In this document: positions 35,299 through 42,522 of the stretch, one piece after another
Layout: the number at the start of each line of letters is the position of its first letter
Numbering within the stretch: the first letter of the stretch is position 1
Source of the DNA: a bacterium
Lineage (GTDB): Bacteria > Actinomycetota > Acidimicrobiia > Spongiisociales > UBA5794
NCBI GenBank assembly: GCA_024226255.1
Contig: JAAELU010000447.1
Location: 1 to 54,263 of the forward strand
Direction of reading: 5' to 3'
Length of the DNA stretch: 54,263 bases
Program-made: the position numbers and the translations under genes
Notes under the pieces: model-generated
Database searches by the model: none
What the model was told of the DNA's origin: nothing
Seen by the model: the letters and a program-made list of their open reading frames with translations, nothing else

Positions 35299-35973
35299 TC
35301 ATGGCAATTCGTACAGGATTCCGCGTTTGTCTCTGCCCACGACCTCAACTGCTCCGGATACGCGGAGGCAGTACGCCACCTCCTGCGCCAGGTGGCGCGA
35401 CCGCCCCAGACTCTCGGCGAGATCCGCGGTTGTGAAAGTACTGGGAAGACCGGCCGGGAGTAGCCCCAAGAGATCCTGTGGCGAGTCGACCTCGATCGTC
35501 TCGACGACTTCAATCAGCCGCCGCTCCTCGATCACATACCCGCCACGGCGCCACCCGCGCTTGGCGTCGGGGCGCCGCACCTCGTCCTCGCGTGTTAGAG
35601 CTATCGCCAGAGTGAAGTTGGGGTGACTCAGCAGCGAAGGGAACGAAACCAGCTCGGCACACACGTCCGCAGCGATCCCCCGCTTGGGCGATCTCTTCCG
35701 CGAAGTCTGATGTCCCTCATCGTCTAGCTTCACAATCCACTTCTCCGCCGGAACGGGATGAACGAGCCGAATCGGATACGTGTCGAGCAACCGATCGAAT
35801 TTGCGCCGCATGGCGGAGAACCCACGGGTCTGGATTTCAATAACCAGTCCGTCCCGCAGCAGATCCACCACAAAGCCGTCCAAGGGAGCCTCAACAAGAT
35901 CACCCTCACGGTGGAACCACTGTTTGAGAGCGGCGTGAAGCGGCTTCTCGTTCAGGGATCCAATGTTCGACAC
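35299..35973 (-). CDS. PD-(D/E)XK-fold-like protein with C-terminal winged helix
   Basis: 224 residues, no named family recognised. Residues 1-80 (SNIGSLNEKPLHAALKQWF, DGFVVDLLRDGLVIEIQTRG, FDRLLDTYPIRLVHPV) have the alpha-beta-beta-beta pattern of PD-(D/E)XK nucleases, with Asp in DGFVVD and Glu-x-Gln in EIQTR as candidate catalytic residues. The C-terminal part (about 160-224) has the helix-turn-helix pattern FTTADLAESLGRSRHLAQEV and looks like a winged helix. The GTG start is leaderless (TAGTCT at 6 nt). DNA cleavage or DNA binding is inference. Confidence 0.7.
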   Translation of the reverse strand: MSNIGSLNEKPLHAALKQWFHREGDLVEAPLDGFVVDLLRDGLVIEIQTRGFSAMRRKFDRLLDTYPIRLVHPVPAEKWIVKLDDEGHQTSRKRSPKRGIAADVCAELVSFPSLLSHPNFTLAIALTREDEVRRPDAKRGWRRGGYVIEERRLIEVVETIEVDSPQDLLGLLPAGLPSTFTTADLAESLGRSRHLAQEVAYCLRVSGAVEVVGRDKRGILYELP

Positions 35974-35979
35974 GAGAAG

Positions 35980-35985
35980 AGACTA
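35980..35985 (-). promoter_or_regulatory. -10 box of leaderless PD-(D/E)XK-like gene
   Basis: TAGTCT with a 6-nt spacer to the GTG at 35973. Same hexamer and spacing as the box at 40878. Confidence 0.55.
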
Positions 35986-36056
35986 AGGGCCGTAGCCTTG
36001 ATTCTCGTCGATCGGTCAGCCGACGTGGGCGGAACGAGAGTTCCTCGGACGATCCC

Positions 36057-37667
36057 CTAGGGCGAAACGTTGATCACAAACGCAACGACGACCTGGCGGG
36101 CGACAGAGGGCGGCGAGTCAGAGACGAAGAGCATCGCTGCAGTCTCGTTCGATCCGTCGGCCGGTTTGTAGGCCGTACCGAGGGCGGTTGTGTTGCCGGA
36201 CGTCCTGTCTTCGTTGGTGCCGACCACGAAGCCATTCTGCGGATTGTAGAAACCCGTCACACCGGCGGTTGCGGCAGCAATGACCATGTCGAAGTTCGAG
36301 GTGCCGACGGAGCCGACGGTGATGGGGTTCGGCGTATCCCCGGCGTTGGACGCCGTGACAGACGCCCCCGTGGGTGTCGTTTGATCGACGTTCTCCACGA
36401 TGACGTGCGAGTACAGCGGTGCGTCGGGCGTGCCGGTCCAGACGGGCACCAACGTCGCGTCGGTGGCGGCGGCAATTCCTGCTTCATCGAGAATCCAGAA
36501 CTCGATCAGAGCCGTCTTGCTGCCTGAGTTCAGCTGTTCGGATGCGACGTAGGTGAGTGCTTGGCCGCCATAGGACACCGACGTCAGCGTCGGCGTGGAG
36601 CCTCCGCTCTCTTCGTTGCTAGCTGCGAACACAAGCAATCGGTTCGAGCCGGCCGACGCCGGGTGTGAGAGCCCGGTCATCCACGAACCGGCCAGGTCGA
36701 CTTTGGCCACGGTGGCGGTGACTTCGCTGCTGTCGGTGCTCTCCCAGCCCAGGTAGTAGGCCCGCACAACGTAGTAGTAGGTGCCAGGAGCAGGGCTATC
36801 GACATAGGTGGTTGTGGTCCGTGGCGTGATCTGGGCAATCTGGCTGTACGGCCCACCCGAAGAGGTCGCACGCAGCACCCGGTGGCCGGTGGCGTAGGTG
36901 TCCGTGGTTGCCGCCCATTCGATGGTGATTGAAGCTCCACCAGAAGCGCTGATCTTGCCGGGCGCAGTGAGAACGTCTCCCGTCCACGAGTTGCCGACGC
37001 TATCAGTGCCGACAGCGAAGGCAGCATGAGAGCCGGCGCCGGTGACGACGGAGGCGACAAGAAGCATCGTGACCAGTCCGGCCGCGTTGGAGCGGCTCGG
37101 TTGCAGGATCCGGGCCGATTCAGGAGCCGTCTCCGGTTCCTCGACTCGCCACGGGTCGAACTTGTCGAGCAGCGCCCATCGCGACGTCCCCAACGCAGCC
37201 ACCAGCGCCAGACCCGCCAAGGCGAGCTTCAGCCAATCGCCGTTATGAACCCACTCGTATGGCTTGCCGACAAAGGGCACCAAGATGCGTCCCACGCCGG
37301 ATATCTGACCCGGCTGAACCGAATCGGAGTCGATGCGTGGGTTGCGATCCCCCCGAGTTACGTAGTTGCCGGATGGCTCCACATCGACGATGCGATGAGT
37401 GACCTGTCCTTGCCGCGAGGGGCTATCGAATACGATGACCGTGCCTGGGCCCAATTGAAGGCCATCGTGTGGGCTGGCGACCACCACGTCGCCCGCCTTG
37501 ACCCCGGGCTCCATCGAGCCTGACACCACTGCCACAGAGGACCAACCCAGCACAAGCGGTACCACCGCGGCCCAGATGATGAGACAAAGCAGCGCCGTGA
37601 TTCCCACAAGCGAGAAGAGCCCGATACCGAATCGGGCCCTCTCGGTCTTGCCACTGCTGGCGGCCAC
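36057..37667 (-). CDS. SipW-type signal peptidase I fused to a secreted FnIII-containing substrate-like region
   Basis: 536 residues. Residues 1-165 are an S26B (SipW/archaeal-ER type) signal peptidase: helix 18-40, nucleophile Ser51 in VVSGSMEP, His91 in VTHRIVDV replacing the bacterial lysine, then the GDRNPRID box. A second helix (147-162) is followed by a third (196-212) that resembles a SipW-type signal peptide, ending AAFAVGTDSVGNSWTG. After that come a fibronectin-III-like domain (about 240-325) and a beta-rich domain with SYGGQALTYV and VENVDQT. GTG start. It lies 26 bp after the TasA-like gene and is probably co-transcribed. Confidence 0.85.
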   Translation of the reverse strand: MAASSGKTERARFGIGLFSLVGITALLCLIIWAAVVPLVLGWSSVAVVSGSMEPGVKAGDVVVASPHDGLQLGPGTVIVFDSPSRQGQVTHRIVDVEPSGNYVTRGDRNPRIDSDSVQPGQISGVGRILVPFVGKPYEWVHNGDWLKLALAGLALVAALGTSRWALLDKFDPWRVEEPETAPESARILQPSRSNAAGLVTMLLVASVVTGAGSHAAFAVGTDSVGNSWTGDVLTAPGKISASGGASITIEWAATTDTYATGHRVLRATSSGGPYSQIAQITPRTTTTYVDSPAPGTYYYVVRAYYLGWESTDSSEVTATVAKVDLAGSWMTGLSHPASAGSNRLLVFAASNEESGGSTPTLTSVSYGGQALTYVASEQLNSGSKTALIEFWILDEAGIAAATDATLVPVWTGTPDAPLYSHVIVENVDQTTPTGASVTASNAGDTPNPITVGSVGTSNFDMVIAAATAGVTGFYNPQNGFVVGTNEDRTSGNTTALGTAYKPADGSNETAAMLFVSDSPPSVARQVVVAFVINVSP

Positions 37668-37693
37668 GGCGCTGGCGTTCCGGCTCGTTCGCT

Positions 37694-38332
37694 CTAGTTC
37701 TGGATCTCCCAGGTGAATGTGAGAGCTGTGACCGACTCGCCCTGCTCGGCGTTCGGTGCTGCCGAGTCGAGTTCCACGGTGATCCGATAGGTCTTCGACT
37801 CAGGCGTCGCCGATGGATCCCACACTCCAGCGCCCGTGGCATAACTTGTGTGGGCGGTATCGAAGTCCGAAAGCGTGCCGCCCGACTCGATGCTGTTGTC
37901 CGGAGAGAAACCGCCACAGTTACCAAATGAACCGCCGGTGCCCTCCTCGATCGTGAGGTTGAGGTAGGTGTCGAAGTCACCGGAGTCCGTGTATCCGCCC
38001 GAATAGAGCTTCACACCCGAGGGATCAGGAACGCTGCCCTGATAGGTCACGACGATGCAGTCGGTGACAGACTCTCCCGGCTCCATATCGACCACCGTGA
38101 ACATGGTTGATCCCGAGTCATCATCGACAAGATCGACGTCTCCCGCGGTAAACGAGTTCGCCGTGTTGTCCGTCGTGTCATTGAACACGGCCACTGAACT
38201 GCTGATCACGGCAAGGCTGACGACGAGCATCGCCGCCGTTACACCCATCACGCGGAACATTGGTGCCCGGCTCTGCCTCCGTGCCCGACGGCGCATCAAG
38301 AAGATACCGTCCAATCCAGTTGTTTCTCTCAT
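37694..38332 (-). CDS. TasA/CalY-like protein with SipW-dependent signal peptide
   Basis: 212 residues. A basic N-terminus (RRRARRQSR) and a helix (about 28-46) end SSSVAVFNDTTDNTANSFTAG, the pattern of SipW-dependent secretion signals. The mature region is acidic and beta-rich (GDVDLVDDDSGS, ESKTYRITVELD), like camelysin/TasA-type fibre or matrix proteins. ATG with GGGGAG at 7 nt. The SipW-type peptidase fusion directly downstream is the expected processing partner. Confidence 0.82.
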   Translation of the reverse strand: MRETTGLDGIFLMRRRARRQSRAPMFRVMGVTAAMLVVSLAVISSSVAVFNDTTDNTANSFTAGDVDLVDDDSGSTMFTVVDMEPGESVTDCIVVTYQGSVPDPSGVKLYSGGYTDSGDFDTYLNLTIEEGTGGSFGNCGGFSPDNSIESGGTLSDFDTAHTSYATGAGVWDPSATPESKTYRITVELDSAAPNAEQGESVTALTFTWEIQN

Positions 38333-38577
38333 GTCCGATCTCCCCTATTCCGTGGGTTCGACTTCAATGCGAAGGCGGCGACGTGGCCGAGCAGCATCTG
38401 CTTGGCCAACAATCACGCAACGCTTCTGTTTGCTTTCCCACCTGTCGGCGAGTGATCCGTGTTGATAAGGCTTGGGTGGTGACGGCCAACCGGACTTGGC
38501 GATGTTCTTCCGATCCGACTCGAATACCAGCCAAACCGGGATATTCACTCTGACGATCCGTCGCTGAGTATCTGCTC

Positions 38578-38583
38578 TACGCT
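38578..38583 (+). promoter_or_regulatory. Possible -10 box for the 76-residue membrane protein
   Basis: TACGCT, 9 nt before the ATG at 38593; slightly longer spacing than the other boxes. Confidence 0.35.
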
Positions 38584-38592
38584 CCAACCACA

Positions 38593-38823
38593 ATGACGTC
38601 CCGCAGCTTCAATCGCCTCGCCTTACTGACCCTGACTGGATCGGCGGCCTACATGATTTGGTTCCTGACGACTCTCGAGTGGCACCGCGAAGGTACGTTC
38701 AGAGTCGCGGCAGACCTGCCGGCGACGACGCAGGCCTACGTCGCGTTCGTTCTTCCACCAGCTTTGCTACTGGCCTATCTGGTACTGCGGCGACTGCTTC
38801 TTGGGGACACTTCTTCCGGTTAA
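38593..38823 (+). CDS. Small two-helix membrane protein
   Basis: 76 residues with two hydrophobic helices (about 8-26 and 46-67) separated by a charged loop TLEWHREGTFRV. No family is recognised. It is divergent from the TasA-like gene and lies just before another membrane-protein gene on the same strand. Confidence 0.55.
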   Translation: MTSRSFNRLALLTLTGSAAYMIWFLTTLEWHREGTFRVAADLPATTQAYVAFVLPPALLLAYLVLRRLLLGDTSSG

Positions 38824-38856
38824 CTCGAAGCCGAATGTCACCAACCGACCAGAATC

Positions 38857-39558
38857 GTGGATACTCCCATCGTGAAGCAGCAACAAAGCCCAGTACCGCT
38901 CGACTCGGAACCTCGCGGCATCCAGCGAGTAGCCAACCTGGTGGCCTCAATACGACCGTCAACGGCCACCTTGGTTGCCGGATGTGGCATTTTGGTGTTC
39001 GTGATTCTGGGAACCCTGCAACGAACCTTGTACCCGGACTGGAGGGCCGCCAATCTGGATTCCGAGGCTTCCGTCGCAACTGTTTTTGCGGCCGTGCTCC
39101 TGTGGGCTGCCGCGATCTCCTGGATCCTCGTCGCCCTCATCGATCGACCGCGCCGCTGGTACATGGCGGGATGGTCGGCGCTGCTCGTGTTGATGGCGCT
39201 CGATGAGGCCAACGCCTTCCACGAAGCGCTGGAGCGCCGGATGGAGGTTGATTGGCAGATCCTGTACTTGCCGATTCTGCTGCTCGGCGGGGTGATGTGG
39301 TGGCGCGTCGTGATGCGTTGGGTCCCGTCGAGAATCGCTTCTCTACTGCTCGCGGGCGCAGGCACGTGGGCAGTCACTCTCATTCTCGAACTGGTGCAGA
39401 ACTGGGGCGGACCGCCGGTCCGTGCGTCGATATATGACCCCACCATGATCGCCGAAGAGGGCCTGGAGATGATCGGATCAACCCTCATCTTCACTGCGGG
39501 GCTCTTCGCTCTTCGTGCACTACCTGACGTAGGCCCACCAATGACAGACCGGTATTAG
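38857..39558 (+). CDS. Polytopic membrane protein of unknown function
   Basis: 233 residues with about six helices. A soluble patch after helix one has LDSEASVATVF, and LMALDEANAFHEALERRM shows a conserved-looking DE-x4-HE pattern seen in unnamed actinobacterial membrane proteins. The acidic and His residues could bind a metal, but this is inference. GTG start without clear SD; a second GTG 15 nt on is possible. It follows the 76-residue membrane protein by 33 bp. Confidence 0.7.
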   Translation: MDTPIVKQQQSPVPLDSEPRGIQRVANLVASIRPSTATLVAGCGILVFVILGTLQRTLYPDWRAANLDSEASVATVFAAVLLWAAAISWILVALIDRPRRWYMAGWSALLVLMALDEANAFHEALERRMEVDWQILYLPILLLGGVMWWRVVMRWVPSRIASLLLAGAGTWAVTLILELVQNWGGPPVRASIYDPTMIAEEGLEMIGSTLIFTAGLFALRALPDVGPPMTDRY

Positions 39559-39770
39559 CTGTTGCGGCACCGTGCACAAGAACGCCCAAGCCCATCCATC
39601 CATTCGAGTAGCAAGTGGGCAGGTTCGGGTCGAAGGTTCTCGAGGGAATGATCGTCCTGGAAAACCAACATCGCGCGTACTCGGATCCGTAGGTCGTACC
39701 TACCAGGGGAAAAGCACCGACCAAGCGGCACACCCGGCCATCATCACCGAAGAGACACCGGATGGCGACC

Positions 39771-40871
39771 TCAAACCCGGGGGTCGAACCACTCCGGGCT
39801 CGACCCAGTTATCTCCTCAACTTCTTGAAGGAAGGTTTGATCCAGCTCGTCGACCACTGCGGCGAGGTTGGCAACGATCCGCTCCCAATTCGCCTCATCG
39901 CCTATCGGGTATTGCAGCCCATTTGCGGCGCTCACCGCGACCGGGACTCTCAGGCGGCCGTCGGCTCCGGCAGCTCTGATCATGTATTGGGCGGTGACCA
40001 TGCGACTCCAGGTCCCGACATCAACATCAAGGATCACGAAGTTGCCAAGATCCGTCCTACGGCGCAATACGAAGCGGCCGGACTCGCCACGACAGTCGAA
40101 GCCGCGGCTGCCGAACGCGGCGACCAGTGCCGGTTTGAGCGGACCAGACTCCCGCAGGGCCACGAGTGCCTCTTCCAGGGGAACCAGATCGTGCGGCAAA
40201 GTCGCTCGGGCCAAGACGTCCGACATTGAGTCGCGATAGCGCGCAACGAGCTCGCCGACGGCAACCGCGTTGTCGCTCACCTCGGATCGGGCGGCGGCAG
40301 GAATCAACGAAGTACTGGACTTCCGGGGCGCCCCGAGCTGTTCAATCACGGTGGCGACCCCCGGCGGCGGGGCTGGAAGCTCGGGTGAGTCGGGATCGCC
40401 CGCCACGAGGTACAAGGCGCTCAGCGACCGTTTCCTTCCATTCACCCACCAGTTGTCGCCTACGACAATTCCGCCCGGAGAGCCGCCTCCGCTCCCGACG
40501 TTTCCCTCAAACTCGGGATGACCCAATTGGATGTGAATTGAGTTGAACGGCAAGGACCGCGGTACCCCCTCGGCCAGAGTCAGCAGCGCATCCAGCGGGA
40601 ACGGATTCCCGCCCGGCTCCCCGGTGAGGTGTCGGATTGCCGGCAGTCCGGCAATCAAGGGCTCGGCGCTCTCGAATCGGCCCAGATCGGGATACTTCTT
40701 GAGCGCCCTGTCGACGGCGGAGATGCTCGATTCGTCGGGACTGTCGGCAAACGATGCGGTGATCGCCGGGACCAGAGCAGCCTCGCCAAAGGCCGCGAGA
40801 ATCCGCCGCAGCATCTCGGCGAAAGGTTCCTTCCTGTCGGCCCGGTACGTGTGATGGATGAGGACGTCCAC
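39771..40871 (-). CDS. Protein of unknown function (366 residues)
   Basis: No family is recognised. The N-terminus DVLIHHTYRADRKEPFAEML is helical and charged. A mid-region NWWVNGRKRSLSALYLVAGD looks like a beta sheet. Residues 175-290 are mixed alpha/beta with DLGNFVILDVDVGTWSRMVTAQYM. It has no signal peptide or membrane helix and is probably cytosolic. The GTG start is leaderless with TAGTCT at 6 nt. Codon use is like its neighbours, so it is a real gene. Confidence 0.75.
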   Translation of the reverse strand: MDVLIHHTYRADRKEPFAEMLRRILAAFGEAALVPAITASFADSPDESSISAVDRALKKYPDLGRFESAEPLIAGLPAIRHLTGEPGGNPFPLDALLTLAEGVPRSLPFNSIHIQLGHPEFEGNVGSGGGSPGGIVVGDNWWVNGRKRSLSALYLVAGDPDSPELPAPPPGVATVIEQLGAPRKSSTSLIPAAARSEVSDNAVAVGELVARYRDSMSDVLARATLPHDLVPLEEALVALRESGPLKPALVAAFGSRGFDCRGESGRFVLRRRTDLGNFVILDVDVGTWSRMVTAQYMIRAAGADGRLRVPVAVSAANGLQYPIGDEANWERIVANLAAVVDELDQTFLQEVEEITGSSPEWFDPRV

Positions 40872-40877
40872 CTGGTC

Positions 40878-40883
40878 AGACTA
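40878..40883 (-). promoter_or_regulatory. -10 box of leaderless 366-residue protein gene
   Basis: TAGTCT with a 6-nt spacer to the GTG at 40871. Confidence 0.55.
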
Positions 40884-41152
40884 TCGCGGTGCCTACCGGT
40901 CGACAGAATGAACCTTTGGACTCCGGCGGCCCTCTGACCTCCGGGCCGACAATCCGGTCCGGTCCAGGGTCCAGCCGACGGCCTCCTTCTCCTTCGGCGC
41001 CGCTAGCGCGTAGGCTTGGCCTAGGACGAGCGGTGGGGCGGGTTCGGACCACCAGGTTGGAGACGCTTGACGGCCCGCACCAAGGAGCTGCCCCTACCAC
41101 TCGTCGCACCGAGAGAACCTAACGATCGATCCGACCCGAAGGGGGCACAGCG

Positions 41153-41602
41153 ATGGCAACCAGGAAAGAAGAAGGTGCGTTCGAGCTAACAGGGATCGAG
41201 ATGCTTCCCGGGAAGGCGACGCTCAGCGCAGCATCACCGACCGGCACCTTCAAACACTGCTACACAAGCGGACCCTTTCTCCTACCGCAAGGCTCCGGAT
41301 CCCTGGACTGGACGATTCTCAACAATGCTTCGGGCTCGCAGAGCGTGCGCGTAACGGTGTTCAAGTGCCCGGTTGGAGCGGCAAAAAGCGCTATGCCCCC
41401 CGGCCCTCTCGTCGTCACGATCGATCCGGGAGAGAGCACCCACAACGCCAACGAGTATCCCGAAGGATTCGCGTACGAAGTCCAGGTGGAATGCAACAGC
41501 CGCCGAGTGTTCCCGTACGTTTCGGTATGGCCGGGCAACTTCGGCGTCGTCATCCCGGGAACGGGCATCCCTGCAGGCTCCTTCCGGCGACGCCTCCCCT
41601 GA
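41153..41602 (+). CDS. Small beta-rich protein of unknown function
   Basis: 149 residues. It is rich in Gly, Pro, Ser and Val, with alternating hydrophobic segments (SLDWTILNNASGSQSVRVTV, FAYEVQVECNSRRVFPYVSV) that suggest a beta sandwich. There is no signal peptide. AGGGGG lies about 9 nt before the ATG, and the 281-bp gap upstream gives room for its own promoter. No family is recognised. Confidence 0.7.
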   Translation: MATRKEEGAFELTGIEMLPGKATLSAASPTGTFKHCYTSGPFLLPQGSGSLDWTILNNASGSQSVRVTVFKCPVGAAKSAMPPGPLVVTIDPGESTHNANEYPEGFAYEVQVECNSRRVFPYVSVWPGNFGVVIPGTGIPAGSFRRRLP

Positions 41603-41728
41603 CGAGTAACAGGCGTGCACGGGAGGCACGCCCTGCCCGGTTAGCCGCGCCGCGACACGGGCGGCCCCTGCTCGAGGGATGAGCGTCGCACTGCGATACT
41701 GCGGGTCGATCGCGTTGAGAGGCGAAGT

Positions 41729-42184
41729 ATGGACACTCGTGAATTCGTTCCGTTCATCCAGACTGCCTTCAATAGCATGGTGGCGATCGCCGCGGAGCTC
41801 GGAGACGGCTTGGTCAATGCGGCGCCGAGCCTCGATGGCGCCAACTCGGCATATGCGATCGTCACCCACTGCATCGGAGTGACCGACTGGTGGGTCGGAC
41901 TCATGATCGCCGGGCGCCCGGTGGTTCGTGATCGGGAGGCCGAGTTCGTCGCAGAGGGAACGGTCGCCGAATTGCGTGAGGCGGTGTCCACCCTGCTCCG
42001 CCGATTTGAGAGTGACCTGCCGCTGATGGTCTCGAAATCACCCATTCGGCATCCTGAACGTCTTGCCGCCGCTTCGAAGGCGCGCAACTGGACCCAGGCC
42101 GCCGCCCTCATCCACACCCTCGAAGAGCTCGCTCAGCATCACGGCCAGCTCGAATTGAGCCGCGACGTGCTGCTCGACCGGTAG
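41729..42184 (+). CDS. DinB-like superfamily protein
   Basis: 151 residues forming a predicted four-helix bundle. The C-terminal AQHHGQLELSRDVLL and the central THCIGVTDWWV provide the three-His metal pattern of the DinB/DUF664 superfamily, which includes mycothiol-dependent thiol transferases in actinobacteria. With mshD in the same window, a mycothiol-linked role is possible but not shown. GAGAGG lies 6 nt before the ATG. A strong intrinsic terminator follows. Confidence 0.8.
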   Translation: MDTREFVPFIQTAFNSMVAIAAELGDGLVNAAPSLDGANSAYAIVTHCIGVTDWWVGLMIAGRPVVRDREAEFVAEGTVAELREAVSTLLRRFESDLPLMVSKSPIRHPERLAAASKARNWTQAAALIHTLEELAQHHGQLELSRDVLLDR

Positions 42185-42210
42185 TCGACTGCCACGCTCG
42201 CTCCCCAGCG

Positions 42211-42236
42211 ATCAGCCGCCACGGCTGATTTTCTTG
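42211..42236 (+). terminator. Intrinsic terminator after the DinB-like gene
   Basis: Perfect 8-bp stem ATCAGCCG/CGGCTGAT with a 3-nt loop, then TTTCTTG. It is the best terminator in the window, 26 bp after the stop codon. Confidence 0.75.
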
Positions 42237-42473
42237 TTGGGGGGAGAGTTCCAAGCGCGTGGTCGAGAACCAAAAGCAGGACATGCCGCGCGTCACTATG
42301 GACGTGAGCCGGATCGACAGCTTCGAGAAAGACCGTGGCCCTGCCCAACATCAAAGCGGCTAGAGGGTTGGCACTATGGCCGACCCTCCAGCGACGCCAG
42401 TGACGGTCGACACAGAACCGGCCGCTCCGAGCCTGTCCGCAGCACATCCCGGCGCTGGGCGCCATCTCCTCTG

Positions 42474-42479
42474 TAGGGT
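42474..42479 (+). promoter_or_regulatory. -10 box before the putative leader peptide
   Basis: TAGGGT with a 7-nt spacer to ATG 42487, which opens an 11-codon frame coupled to the metallopeptidase gene. Confidence 0.45.
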
Positions 42480-42486
42480 TAGTTGC

Positions 42487-42522
42487 ATGGTGTACGCGTT
42501 GGCATATGGGGGCCCGCGGTGA
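42487..42522 (+). CDS. Putative leaderless leader peptide (11 residues)
   Basis: ATG 42487 opens MVYALAYGGPR and ends at TGA 42520-42522. The last base of that stop is the first base of the ATG of the lipoprotein metallopeptidase (TGATG). A TANNNT box sits 7 nt before the leader ATG. The arrangement fits translational coupling, possibly attenuation; no regulatory residue run is obvious. Confidence 0.4.
   Translation: MVYALAYGGPR

Noticed and set aside
38333-38592. GEMM-like riboswitch upstream of the TasA-like gene
   Set aside because: A GGAAAGCAAAC stretch on the minus strand is suggestive, but the rest of the consensus does not match.
42237-42482. Small minus-strand gene in the gap before the metallopeptidase
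   Set aside because: The hydrophobic stretch FLEAVDPAHVHSDARHVLL has no good start or homologue, and the plus frame is equally open.
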